Shown: one piece after another, positions 16,076 to 24,785 of the stretch
How the letters are laid out: each line of letters starts with the position of its first letter
How positions within the stretch are numbered: the first letter of the stretch is position 1
Assembly: GCA_045576295.1 (NCBI GenBank)
Contig: JAZNGF010000010.1
Coordinates: 1 to 64,000 of the forward strand
Source of the DNA: CAVALG01 sp045576295
Lineage (GTDB): Bacteria > Bacillota > Clostridia > Oscillospirales > Acutalibacteraceae
DNA length: 64,000 nucleotides
Direction of reading: 5' to 3'
The notes under the pieces: model-generated
Told to the model about the DNA's origin: nothing
What the model saw: the letters and a program-made list of their open reading frames with translations, nothing else
Databases searched by the model: none
Made by a program: the position numbers and the translations under genes

Positions 16076-17242
16076 ATGAAGAAATCGCATTTAATAATTA
16101 AAATACTGCTAACAGCGGTTATAGGGTTAATAGGCACATACGCATCGATTATTTTGCTGATTATTCTTTTAGTTAATGGCTATTGGGCGGTAACCGTATT
16201 GGCAAGCATTTTTATTGTTCCGCTTGCGGTTGCGCTAATTTGGGTTAAGAAAAGAAAGTTTTTTCTTATCTCATATTTATCATATCTTTTATGTTTCGCT
16301 ATACTTATAGGCTCGCAGTTAGGGGTTAGGAGTTATAAAAATTCTATAACCATCGATGTTACGCCAAGCATCAAGGTAGAGGAATATCTTCCATTTGATG
16401 AAGGCTCGAAGATAATTAAACTTGATAGTGAAACGCTTGATTTTAGCCAAGTGCCAAAACATCAGTTGCCGATTATCGACGGCGCCGCGGCAGCTTTCCC
16501 TGTTTATTCTGCTTTTGTTCACGCGGTGTACCCCGAAACCACCGAGCTTTATGATGGTGTTTTTGAATATAATAATACGGTGGGCGGATATAGCTGCCTT
16601 GCCGAAAAAAGCACCGACATTTTCATAGGTGCTGCACCTTCCAAAGAGCAGATAGAGTATGCCGAGCTAAACAGCACAACATTTAAGTATACACAAATAG
16701 GCTCCGAAGCGTTTGTTTTCTTTGTTCATAAAGATAACCCGATAAATAGCCTCACCCTTGAACAAATCAAGGGAATATATTCAGGCAAAATCACAAACTG
16801 GAGCATCGTTGGCGGCAATGATGAAGATATTGTTCCCTACCAGCGAAACGAGGGCAGCGGCAGCCAAAGCATGCTTTTGCGCCTTATGGGCGACACCCCT
16901 GTTATGGAACCAGATATGAAAACCGAAATCGGCGGAATGGGGGAAATTATTGAAGAGGTTGCCGATTATAAAAGCAAAACCACCTCTATTGGCTTTTCTT
17001 TTAGATTTTACGTTGAAGGAATCATTAAAAACCCCGATATTAAAATGATCGCGATTGATGGTGTTGCCCCCACAGTTAAAAACATTAAAAATAACAGCTA
17101 CCCTATTATTGCGCCCGTTTATGCCGTAACCTATGAAAACAACCCTAATGAAAATGTAGAAAAGTTGATAAATTGGATGCTTTCAGAAGAAGGGCAGTAT
17201 ATCATTGAAGAAACGGGATATGTTGGAATAGAAAAGAAATAA
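16076..17242 (+). CDS. Membrane-anchored PstS-like substrate-binding protein
   Basis: 388 residues. Residues 1-85 hold three hydrophobic segments instead of a lipoprotein signal. The rest resembles the phosphate-binding PBP fold: DGAAAAFPVYSAFVHAVYP near 136, ADIFIGAAPS-like segment near 178, and the conserved RNEGSGSQ near 260 that contacts phosphate in PstS. A role in phosphate sensing or capture is inferred. No pstC, pstA or pstB gene is in the window, which is odd for a transporter component. ATG 16076 follows aaggcggtg. Confidence 0.75.
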   Translation: MKKSHLIIKILLTAVIGLIGTYASIILLIILLVNGYWAVTVLASIFIVPLAVALIWVKKRKFFLISYLSYLLCFAILIGSQLGVRSYKNSITIDVTPSIKVEEYLPFDEGSKIIKLDSETLDFSQVPKHQLPIIDGAAAAFPVYSAFVHAVYPETTELYDGVFEYNNTVGGYSCLAEKSTDIFIGAAPSKEQIEYAELNSTTFKYTQIGSEAFVFFVHKDNPINSLTLEQIKGIYSGKITNWSIVGGNDEDIVPYQRNEGSGSQSMLLRLMGDTPVMEPDMKTEIGGMGEIIEEVADYKSKTTSIGFSFRFYVEGIIKNPDIKMIAIDGVAPTVKNIKNNSYPIIAPVYAVTYENNPNENVEKLINWMLSEEGQYIIEETGYVGIEKK

Positions 17243-17249
17243 AATATTT

Positions 17250-17960
17250 TTATAAATAAAATTCTTTTAAATCGTCAAGCCTTAATAGCGCAGGCGGGTT
17301 TCCGTACGCAGTGCCAACGTCAATATCTATCCAGGTTTTGGTTTTAAGAATTTTTCCGTTATATGCTTCATCAAAGCACATTGTGGGCGTATGCCCAAAC
17401 ACGGTTATTATATCATCAAAATACATTTGCGAAATTTCAGGGTTTGCCCAGATAAGCTCGTCGGCTGAATAGTCGGCGAGTTTTTTGTTTTTGCTAAAAT
17501 TATCAAGCCCCGAATGAACAAGCAAAAAGTCGCGCGCGCCAACACTTACCGTTTCGTAAAGGGGCGCTTCGCGCAAATATTCAAGAATATCGGTTATAGT
17601 TTCGGGTTCGGTGCTTTTTAGAGCTTTTAACGCCTTAAATGTAACATCTCCGCCGTTTTGCATATAGTTAATAAGCAGCTGCAGCTTTTCTTCGGTTAGC
17701 CTGTTTATGCTATCATTAGTGATTTCTTCAAACACAAAATCACAACTAAGCAGCATTGCCTCGTGGTTGCCTAAAATAAGCTGCACATTGGGCTGTTCTA
17801 ACAACCATTTTAGTATTTCAACACCGCCGTCGTTTCGGCGGTCGATAACATCACCTAAAATAAATAACCAGTCATTTTCATTAAAGCCTGTGCTGCCAAG
17901 CAGGCGTTTTAAATCGTTAAGCGGCAGGCCGTGTAAATCTGAAGTAACATATACAGACAT
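17250..17960 (-). CDS. Metallophosphoesterase, PP2A/Ap4A-hydrolase-like
   Basis: 236 residues of the calcineurin-like phosphoesterase fold. Metal-binding motifs appear in order: SDLHG (7-11), GDVIDR near 36, GNHE near 64, a histidine in LVHSG and another in VFGHTP. This set matches bacterial PP1/PP2A-type or symmetrical Ap4A hydrolases; the substrate cannot be chosen. It is convergent with the PstS-like gene, only 7 bp apart. Confidence 0.85.
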   Translation of the reverse strand: MSVYVTSDLHGLPLNDLKRLLGSTGFNENDWLFILGDVIDRRNDGGVEILKWLLEQPNVQLILGNHEAMLLSCDFVFEEITNDSINRLTEEKLQLLINYMQNGGDVTFKALKALKSTEPETITDILEYLREAPLYETVSVGARDFLLVHSGLDNFSKNKKLADYSADELIWANPEISQMYFDDIITVFGHTPTMCFDEAYNGKILKTKTWIDIDVGTAYGNPPALLRLDDLKEFYL

Positions 17961-18017
17961 TTCAAATCACCCCAAAAAATAATATTCTAATTTTAATAAA
18001 ACCTTTACAGATAGTTT

Positions 18018-18042
18018 AAGCGTGTGGCGTTTGCCACACGCT
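18018..18042 (-). terminator. Hairpin after ddh
   Basis: Perfect stem aagcgtgtggc/gccacacgctt with loop gttt, 15 bp past the ddh stop. The T-run is poor, so termination may be partial and the phosphoesterase gene could be read through. Confidence 0.6.
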
Positions 18043-18056
18043 TTGGGGTTAAAATT

Positions 18057-19043
18057 TTACAGTAATTCTTTCCTTAATTCTTCGGGGGATTTATGGCTTA
18101 GCAGTGCAGGGGGAATATCGAACACGGTTTTGCAGCCGCAGTCGCCCTTTATGGCAAGTTTGTGCGCCGCGCGCGCAAAGGCAACAATTACCGATGCTGT
18201 GAACTCAGGGTTTGAATCGAGCTTAAGGCTGTATTCAATAACGTGATTGTGTTCTAAATTTGCGCCTGTTTTGCCCGTGCGGATAACAAAACCTCCGTGT
18301 GGGATTCCACTGTGATCGCGCTTAAGTTCCTCTAAAGTTATAAAATGCACAGTGGTGTCGTAATCGGCAAAGTAGTTGGGCATTTCTTTAATTTCTTTTT
18401 CAATTTGTGCTTTATCTGCGCCTTCTTTTGCCACAACAAAGCATTCTCTTGTGTGCTTTTGCCTTGTTGAAAGCTCGGGCTCGCTGCCGCTTCTAACCGC
18501 CTCTAATGCGGCCTCAACAGGGATTGTGTACTGCTTGGCGTCAAGTACACCCTCAATGCGGCGAATAGCATCTGAATGGCCTTGGCTTACGCCCTTGCCC
18601 CAAAATGTGTAGTCTTTACCTTCGGGTAAAACCGCGCCTGCATAAAGCCTGTTAAGCGAGAACATGCCAGGGTCCCACCCCGAAGAAATTATTGCAACTG
18701 TGCCTGCCTTCTTTGCGGCGGCATCAACATTTGCAAAGTGCTCGGGGATTTTTGCGTGGGTGTCGAAACTGTCAATAACCGTGAACATTTTTGCAAGCTC
18801 GGGGGTTTGTTCGGGCAGGTCGGTCGCGCTGCCACCGCACAGCACCATAACATCAATTTTATCTTTATAATCTGCGGCTTGATTAGCGCCGGCAACTGTA
18901 GCTCCCGGGGTGTTAATTTTAAGCTGCGATGGGTCGCGCCTTGTGAACACGCAAACAAGCTCCATATCGGGGTTTTGGCGAATGGCGTTTTCAATGCCGC
19001 GCCCTAAGTTGCCGTAGCCGTATATTCCAATTCTGATTTTCAT
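18057..19043 (-). CDS. ddh: meso-Diaminopimelate D-dehydrogenase
   Basis: NADPH-dependent single-step synthesis of meso-DAP from tetrahydrodipicolinate, for lysine and peptidoglycan. 328 residues, the normal length. The N-terminal Rossmann motif is GIYGYGNLGRG (7-17). Family segments include VFTRRDP, CGGSATDLPEQ and SSGWDPGMFSLNRLY near 121-135. The ribosome site aaaggtgtgg precedes the ATG. It stands alone, without dapA/dapB nearby. Confidence 0.95.
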   Translation of the reverse strand: MKIRIGIYGYGNLGRGIENAIRQNPDMELVCVFTRRDPSQLKINTPGATVAGANQAADYKDKIDVMVLCGGSATDLPEQTPELAKMFTVIDSFDTHAKIPEHFANVDAAAKKAGTVAIISSGWDPGMFSLNRLYAGAVLPEGKDYTFWGKGVSQGHSDAIRRIEGVLDAKQYTIPVEAALEAVRSGSEPELSTRQKHTRECFVVAKEGADKAQIEKEIKEMPNYFADYDTTVHFITLEELKRDHSGIPHGGFVIRTGKTGANLEHNHVIEYSLKLDSNPEFTASVIVAFARAAHKLAIKGDCGCKTVFDIPPALLSHKSPEELRKELL

Positions 19044-19226
19044 AATCTACCACACCTTTCATTGTACTAAGGCAAAATTTATTTTGGTTTAAAAATCAAA
19101 CATACAAATATTTTAACCCAAATAAACGGCATTTGTAAAGGGCTATTAATGCATTTTTTTGTAACACGCAAAAATTTTTCTAAAATCTGCCGAAACTACG
19201 ATCTGTGGTAATATCAGCACCGCCCG

Positions 19227-19255
19227 TTGTAATTGTGATACTAATGTGTTATAAT
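19227..19255 (+). promoter_or_regulatory. Promoter of ygiQ
   Basis: TTGTAA (19227-19232), 17-bp spacer, TATAAT (19250-19255). The start codon lies 30 bp further on. The rest of the 19044-19284 gap is AT-rich with nothing else recognisable. Confidence 0.55.
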
Positions 19256-19284
19256 CATAGTGAATTTATTGCGAGGTGCAAACA

Positions 19285-21180
19285 ATGCCTTTTTTACCTA
19301 TAACAAAAAAAGAAATGCTGAATCTGGGGTGGGACAGGCCCGATTTTATTTTGGTTACGGGCGACGCGTATGTTGATCACCCCTCGTTCGGCACTGCCAT
19401 AATATCGCGCGTGCTTGAAGCCGAAGGCTACCGCGTGTGCATACTTCCGCAACCAAGAAGTGATGCCGATTTTTTGCGTTTCGGCGCGCCAAGGCTTGCC
19501 TTTTTGGTGAACGGCGGAAACATTGATTCAATGGTGGCGCATTACACCGCCGCAAAGAAACCGCGAAGTGACGACGCCTACACCGCAGGCGGTAAAGCGG
19601 GTGGCAGGCCCGACCGCGCGGTTATTGTATATTCAAAAAATATTCGCAGGCTTTTTGGCGATGTGCCGATTGCCATAGGCGGGCTTGAAGCATCGCTTAG
19701 GCGCTTTGCACACTACGATTATTGGGATGACCGCGTTCGCCCCTCGATACTAATTGATTCGGGCGCTGATTTGCTTATGTATGGCATGGGCGAAAAGCAT
19801 ATAGTTGAAATCGCCAATCGCTTAAACGCGGGCGAAGATGTTAGCAATTTAACCGACATTCTCGGCACCTGCTATGCCGTTAAAACCTGCAATTATAAAC
19901 CGCGGCCCGTTAAGGAATGCCCCAGTTTCGAGGCAGTATCAGCCCAAACCGATAAGGGGAAACGCGATTATGCAAAATCTTGCCGCATTCAGCAAGAAGA
20001 ACACGATGCCGTTCGCGGAGGGGTTGTTATTCAGCGCCATGGCGATAAAATTGTTGTTCAAAACCCGCCTATGCCGCCGCTTTCTACCCAAGAGATGGAC
20101 AAGGTTTACTCGCTCGGCTTTGAGCGAACCTATCACCCGTCATACGAAGCGCTCGGTGGCGTGCCCGGCATTGAGGAGGTTAAGTTTTCGGTTATTCATA
20201 ACAGGGGGTGCTACGGTGCTTGCAATTTCTGCTCGCTTGCTTATCACCAAGGCAGGCAGATAAGCTGCCGAAGCCACGAATCGGTTATAAAAGAAGCCAA
20301 AACCATAACAAATATGCCCGATTTTAAGGGTTATATTCACGATGTTGGCGGCCCCACTGCTAACTTCCGCGCGCCCTCTTGCGAAAAACAGCTCAAAAGC
20401 GGGCTTTGCGCCACAAAAAAGTGCCTTGCGCCAACTATGTGCCCTGCCGTTAAGGTTGACCACAGCGATTATTTAGCGCTTCTTAGAAAACTTCGCGCAC
20501 TTCCTCGCGTTAAAAAAGTATTTATTCGTTCGGGAATTAGGTTCGATTATTTAATTGCCGATAACGATGAAACCTTTTTCAAAGAGCTTGTTGAGCACCA
20601 CGTTAGCGGCCAGTTAAAGGTGGCGCCCGAGCATTGCTCGGCCAATGTGCTTAAACGAATGGGTAAGCCGCCTGTAGGGGTTTATGAGCGTTTTAAAAAG
20701 CGTTTTTATGAGCTAACCAAAAGCGTTGGCAAAAAGCAGTTTTTGGTGCCCTACCTTATGTCGTCGCACCCGGGAAGCACATTAAACGATGCAATAGAAC
20801 TTTCAAAATTCCTTAAAAAAGAGGGGCTTCACCCCGAGCAGGTTCAGGACTTTTACCCAACGCCCGGAACGGTGTCAACCTGTATGTTCTACACAGGGCT
20901 TGATCCGTTCACCATGGAAGAGGTTTACGTTCCTCGAACACCGCGAGAAAAGGCCGAACAGCGCGCACTGCTTCAATATTTTAAGCCCGAAAACCAAAAA
21001 ATAGTTTACGAAGCGCTTAAAAAGGCAGGAAGATACGACCTTATAGGAACGGGCAAAAACTGTTTGGTTGCGCCGCCCTCTTCGCCCAAAAACGGAAACA
21101 CCGCAAAGCAAGCGCAAAATAAGCGCGGCGCTTCGCACCGTTCGCCAATACGCAACCGCCATAAAAAGAAGAAGAGTTGA
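19285..21180 (+). CDS. YgiQ family radical SAM protein
   Basis: 631 residues of the UPF0313/YgiQ family, radical SAM enzymes of unknown reaction. An N-terminal cobalamin-binding-like domain covers roughly 1-290. The radical SAM motif CYGACNFC lies near 312-319. The family-typical AQ... and GPTANFRAPSC segments follow, and a basic tail closes the protein (RNRHKKKKS). ATG 19285 is chosen with gcgaggtg 5-9 bp upstream. Monocistronic. Confidence 0.93.
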   Translation: MPFLPITKKEMLNLGWDRPDFILVTGDAYVDHPSFGTAIISRVLEAEGYRVCILPQPRSDADFLRFGAPRLAFLVNGGNIDSMVAHYTAAKKPRSDDAYTAGGKAGGRPDRAVIVYSKNIRRLFGDVPIAIGGLEASLRRFAHYDYWDDRVRPSILIDSGADLLMYGMGEKHIVEIANRLNAGEDVSNLTDILGTCYAVKTCNYKPRPVKECPSFEAVSAQTDKGKRDYAKSCRIQQEEHDAVRGGVVIQRHGDKIVVQNPPMPPLSTQEMDKVYSLGFERTYHPSYEALGGVPGIEEVKFSVIHNRGCYGACNFCSLAYHQGRQISCRSHESVIKEAKTITNMPDFKGYIHDVGGPTANFRAPSCEKQLKSGLCATKKCLAPTMCPAVKVDHSDYLALLRKLRALPRVKKVFIRSGIRFDYLIADNDETFFKELVEHHVSGQLKVAPEHCSANVLKRMGKPPVGVYERFKKRFYELTKSVGKKQFLVPYLMSSHPGSTLNDAIELSKFLKKEGLHPEQVQDFYPTPGTVSTCMFYTGLDPFTMEEVYVPRTPREKAEQRALLQYFKPENQKIVYEALKKAGRYDLIGTGKNCLVAPPSSPKNGNTAKQAQNKRGASHRSPIRNRHKKKKS

Positions 21181-21218
21181 TTAGGCCTTTAGGTTTTAAA
21201 GTAACAACAAAACAAACA

Positions 21219-21335
21219 AGGGGCTATCACACTAAAGAAAACGCACAACCCTTGCCTCCATCTGATGAGGGAGCCGTGTTTATGAGTTTGCGAAACTTTT
21301 AATTTGTGCAATTTTAATTTAGTATGATAGCCTCT
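21219..21335. repeat. MITE-like inverted-repeat element
   Basis: Terminal inverted repeats of 18 bp (aggggctatcacactaaa at 21219-21236 and its near-complement at 21318-21335, two mismatches) flank about 80 bp. Inside are a second inverted pair, gcacaa (21243-21248) with ttgtgc (21304-21309), and a palindrome agtttgcgaaact. No ORF. The size and ends fit a miniature non-autonomous element. No clear target duplication is seen. Confidence 0.5.
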
Positions 21336-21341
21336 TAAACA

Positions 21342-21776
21342 TTATAGAAAGACACGAATATCTACCGCTAATCTTTCTTCAAGGTTTATAAGGCGCTTGG
21401 CAATGTCTTTCGATTTTTCATCGGCCGCTTTATACTGGTTGAGGTATTTATTAAGCGATTTAACCCCCATGTTGCAACCGTCGGTTATCAGGTCGGCAAT
21501 GGTATGGTCTGATTCATTTACTGCGAGTTTAACATTAGTTTTCATCCACGACATCCCCTTGGCAATGGGGTTTGGGTCTTTGCCCTCGTCTTTAAATCTG
21601 TCGAGTTCTTCTTGAATTTCGGTGTCTAACTTATCGTGCTCGTTTTTGCAGTTTGTTAAATAGCTTTTTAATTCCTTGCTGTGAACATAGCCTAAAACAT
21701 CGCTGATTGATGAAACGCCCATTTTAACCCCTGCATCACACTCGCGAAGCAGCCTTATAGTATCTTTTTCTATCAT
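21342..21776 (-). CDS. Hypothetical four-helix-bundle protein
   Basis: 144 residues, predicted all-helical from heptad-like spacing; no signal peptide. The first part (RECDAGVKMGVSSISDVL) resembles ferritin-like or DUF2383-type domains, but the match is by eye only. ATG 21776 is chosen because aaaggtgg lies 8 bp upstream; a GTG at 21788 is inside that site. A MITE-like element lies just downstream. Confidence 0.6.
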   Translation of the reverse strand: MIEKDTIRLLRECDAGVKMGVSSISDVLGYVHSKELKSYLTNCKNEHDKLDTEIQEELDRFKDEGKDPNPIAKGMSWMKTNVKLAVNESDHTIADLITDGCNMGVKSLNKYLNQYKAADEKSKDIAKRLINLEERLAVDIRVFL

Positions 21777-21839
21777 AAATCGGTCCACCTTTCTTTTATA
21801 AAAGTGTTCCCGATTTGTGGAAGTTTATAAACATAAAAA

Positions 21840-21867
21840 CTAAGCGGCTCATAGAGTGAACCGCTTT
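21840..21867 (-). terminator. Terminator of the C39 peptidase gene
   Basis: Stem aagcggctca/tgaaccgctt (10 bp, one wobble), 7 bp after the stop of the leftward gene. The minus strand continues agttttta. Confidence 0.75.
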
Positions 21868-21873
21868 TGTTTA

Positions 21874-22827
21874 TTAATAGGTGAAGTATTTATAGAATGT
21901 CGGGTATGCGTTTAATAATTGCTGCAGGTTTGTTCGGGTGTTAGAGCCCGGGTCGTGTATTTTAAAATTCGATGCCGAAAGCGAGCCGCCCGAAAAGGCA
22001 GTTATAACAACCCAGTGCTGGCTGCCATAAGAGTTTTTGGCGCCAAACAGCACCGCTTTGCCTGATTTCAGCTGCTCGTAAATCTTAGAAAGATATCCCG
22101 AACTGCTTGAAACAGCCGTGTAGTGCGATGGCCAGTAAACGCTGCCGCCTGAAGTATATTTTAACTTTTTCGACATAGCATCGGGGTAAATTGTTGTTCC
22201 CGTGCGGAATGATTCGGTCATAGCAATGGCGGTGGTGGCGCAGCCTATTTGCGCTATAGTTTTGCCCGAACTGCCGATTTTTACATTAGCCCAACGGCTA
22301 TCGGTTTGTTTAAAGTTTGGAACATTTAAACTAACCGCAGAACTGCCCGAAGACAAATACTGCGAGCTAACGTAACCCGTTTTCACACCGCTATAAAGAA
22401 TGCGGCTCCAACCGCCCGACTGTGATAGTATAACAACGGTTTTGCCGTTAGGAAGGCGGGAAATAACCGAATAAGAGGTAGACGCGCCGCTTCGAACGTT
22501 CAGGTTTCCGTAACTCAAAGTAACCTTTGCGGTTGATGAGTTAACCGTTTTAATGTAGTCTGCGTGGCAATATCCGTATGTTCCGTTTCCATATTCAACA
22601 TACCACCAACTGCCCGATTTTGATATAAGGGTTATAAAACTGCCGTTTGCAAGCCTTGCCACAATAGAGCTCGAGGTTGAGGCGGCACTTCTAACGTTCA
22701 AATTACCATAGATAAGCGTTACAACGCCGGCGCCGCCAGGCTCTGTGGCCGCGTGTGAACGCAGGGGCGTTATAAATACTGCGGCGCAAAGAAGCGCCGA
22801 AATAACAACTGATAAAGCCTTTTTCAT
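21874..22827 (-). CDS. Secreted SH3-domain C39-like cysteine peptidase
   Basis: 317 residues. A signal peptide covers 1-27 (MKKALSVVISALLC...SHA). Two bacterial SH3 domains follow, each with the YGNLNVRS signature (about 35-92 and 100-160), likely binding the cell wall. The C-terminal half fits a C39-type papain-like fold: GCATTAIAM contains the candidate catalytic Cys, QHWVVI the His and HDPGS the third residue. Role is probably cell-wall or extracellular proteolysis. ATG 22827 has aaaggagag upstream; the longer frame to 22950 lacks one. Confidence 0.85.
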   Translation of the reverse strand: MKKALSVVISALLCAAVFITPLRSHAATEPGGAGVVTLIYGNLNVRSAASTSSSIVARLANGSFITLISKSGSWWYVEYGNGTYGYCHADYIKTVNSSTAKVTLSYGNLNVRSGASTSYSVISRLPNGKTVVILSQSGGWSRILYSGVKTGYVSSQYLSSGSSAVSLNVPNFKQTDSRWANVKIGSSGKTIAQIGCATTAIAMTESFRTGTTIYPDAMSKKLKYTSGGSVYWPSHYTAVSSSSGYLSKIYEQLKSGKAVLFGAKNSYGSQHWVVITAFSGGSLSASNFKIHDPGSNTRTNLQQLLNAYPTFYKYFTY

Positions 22828-22916
22828 TGCTCTCTCCTTTACAAAAAAGTAACACATGTGCAAAAACATTATATCATCAGGCGAGCGCTTTATGAATAGG
22901 CCAAATATTGTAATCA

Positions 22917-22944
22917 TAAAAAAGGCGCCGCAAAAAGCGGCGCC
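22917..22944 (-). terminator. Terminator of rluA-family gene
   Basis: Perfect stem ggcgccgc/gcggcgcc, loop of five A or T, then six T on the minus strand. Confidence 0.92.
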
Positions 22945-22957
22945 AATCAAGGCTTAT

Positions 22958-23932
22958 TTAATCAATATCGGGAACATCTATTCCAAAAAGTTCTTCTGCA
23001 AACCAAACGGTGTTCACCTTAAAGGTTTTGCCGTTAAGATAGTTTAAAATTCCTGCGTCTTCGCGGAATTCGAAGGTTAATTTGTAAGAATAAAGAGCCT
23101 GTTTGTTAAAGCCGTTCTTTTTATCGTGGCCGTTTTTGCCATACTTGCCGTCGCCGAGGAGGGGGCATCCAATTGAAGCCATATGCGCCCTTATTTGGTG
23201 GGTGCGGCCTGTTAAAAGTTCAACTTCAACAAGCGCTTTGCCCCCGTGTTCGGCAAGAACTTTGTATTTTGTGCGGGCGGTTTTTGTGCTATCGGTCATT
23301 TGCGATTTAAAAAACACCTGATTTTTTTCTTCGTTTTTTTCTAAAAAGCCAACAAGCTCGGCGCTTTTTTTGCGGGGCACGCCATTTGTTACGGCAAGGT
23401 AACGCTTGTCGATCTCGCGGTTTTTAATTTTATCACACAAAATTCTAAGCGCGGTGGCGTTTTTAGCCGCAATAACTATGCCGCCTGTGTTGCGGTCGAT
23501 TCGGTTGGCAAGGGCAGGGCGGAAGCTGGTGTCGTCCCCTGGGTCAAACTCGCCTTTTTTATAAAGGTAGTGCTGAATTCTTGCAATAAGGGTATCGCCA
23601 TATTCGTTTTTATCGGGGTGCGATAAAAGCCCCTGCTTTTTATCGGCTAAAATGATATTTTCATCTTCATAAACAATGCTAACCTTTGCCGGAGCCGACA
23701 TAAAGTCGTATTTAGGTTCGGGCCTTGCAAAAAATTCATCTTTTATATAAACGTCAACAACATCGCCGGGGTTTAATTTTGTTGAAATCTCGGCGCGGCT
23801 ACGGTTAACCTTAATGTTTTTTGTTCTAATGGCCTTATATATAATTGATTTAGGGGCCGAAGGCGCGGCCTTTGCCAAAAATTTATCAAGCCTTTGGCCT
23901 GAATCCTTTGCGCTGATAACAAAACTTTTCAT
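22958..23932 (-). CDS. RluA family pseudouridine synthase
   Basis: Converts uridine to pseudouridine in rRNA or tRNA. 324 residues from ATG 23932 (aagggtg upstream). The N-terminal S4 RNA-binding domain is about 10-70 (RLDKFLAKAAPSAPKSII). The catalytic Asp lies in NRIDRNTGGIVIAAK. TGRTHQIRAHM near 250 is the family's RNA-contact motif. The exact target (RluC/D-type) is not decidable. Confidence 0.92.
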   Translation of the reverse strand: MKSFVISAKDSGQRLDKFLAKAAPSAPKSIIYKAIRTKNIKVNRSRAEISTKLNPGDVVDVYIKDEFFARPEPKYDFMSAPAKVSIVYEDENIILADKKQGLLSHPDKNEYGDTLIARIQHYLYKKGEFDPGDDTSFRPALANRIDRNTGGIVIAAKNATALRILCDKIKNREIDKRYLAVTNGVPRKKSAELVGFLEKNEEKNQVFFKSQMTDSTKTARTKYKVLAEHGGKALVEVELLTGRTHQIRAHMASIGCPLLGDGKYGKNGHDKKNGFNKQALYSYKLTFEFREDAGILNYLNGKTFKVNTVWFAEELFGIDVPDID

Positions 23933-23992
23933 TTCAAGTTCACACCCTTTTGAAATGCCAAAATATAAATTAATTATAACATATAAAACCAC

Positions 23993-24021
23993 TTTTCAAA
24001 AGGTGAATTTTATAGTATAAT
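23993..24021 (+). promoter_or_regulatory. Possible promoter of radC
   Basis: TTTTCA (23993-23998), 17-bp spacer, TATAAT (24016-24021). The -35 is weak (4 of 6). The same gap must also hold the leftward promoter of the rluA-family gene. Confidence 0.45.
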
Positions 24022-24056
24022 AAAAATGTTAACTTATTGGCATGGGGTGAGCAGAT

Positions 24057-24773
24057 TTGGCGTCGATTCACGATGGGCACAGGGAAAGAATGAGATACCG
24101 CTTGAACCACGGTGGATTTTACGGAATGGCCGATCACGAGGTTTTAGAAATGTTGCTCTTTGGCGCTATTAACCGTGGCAACACTAACGATATTGCCCAC
24201 AGGCTTATTGATGAATTCGGCTCACTTCAAAACGTTCTCGAAGCCGATTACGATTCTCTTGTTAAGGTTAAGGGCGTGGGGCCATCAGCCGCAACTCTTA
24301 TAACACTTATCAAGCCCATTGCCGATAGATATTATTTAGTAGAGGAAGATTCAAAGCATATTAAAAGCACCGATGATTCAGGTAAGATACTTTTAAAGTA
24401 TTACAAAATGAATTCTACCGAGCAGGTTGTTCTTCTGTTTTTAGATGAAAAGTGCAATCTTATAAAGGTTCAAAAGCTGTGCGAAGGTGGGATCTCAAAT
24501 GCGAGCTTTAGCATAAAATCGCTGGTGTCGGAAGTTGTTAAATCGGGTGCGTCAGCATTTATAATTTCGCATAATCACCCAAGCGGTGTGGCGCTGCCAT
24601 CTAAACAAGATGTTGAAGCAACCATAAACATAAAAATCTGCTCTGAAAATTTGGGTGTTCCTCTGCTCGATCATATTATAGTGGCCGATGGAGACTATGT
24701 TTCAATGCTTGAATCGGGCAAATACAGGCACATTTTTTGCGAAAAAATAGGCGGAGTTTACCGTTTAGATTAA
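24057..24773 (+). CDS. radC: RadC/JAB domain protein
   Basis: 238 residues. An N-terminal helix-hairpin-helix region (about 20-90, VKGVGPSAATLI) precedes a C-terminal JAB/MPN domain with the JAMM metal motif H172-x-H174-x10-D185 (SHNHPSG...D). Once linked to DNA repair; the real function is unclear. The TTG start at 24057 has ggggtga upstream and is followed by ASIHDGHRERM, the usual family beginning. Confidence 0.92.
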   Translation: MASIHDGHRERMRYRLNHGGFYGMADHEVLEMLLFGAINRGNTNDIAHRLIDEFGSLQNVLEADYDSLVKVKGVGPSAATLITLIKPIADRYYLVEEDSKHIKSTDDSGKILLKYYKMNSTEQVVLLFLDEKCNLIKVQKLCEGGISNASFSIKSLVSEVVKSGASAFIISHNHPSGVALPSKQDVEATINIKICSENLGVPLLDHIIVADGDYVSMLESGKYRHIFCEKIGGVYRLD

Positions 24774-24785
24774 AAAGGGGTTTAT

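Noticed and set aside
19044..19226. Lysine riboswitch before ddh
   Set aside because: AT-rich stretch with no L-box helices; too short once the ygiQ promoter is excluded.
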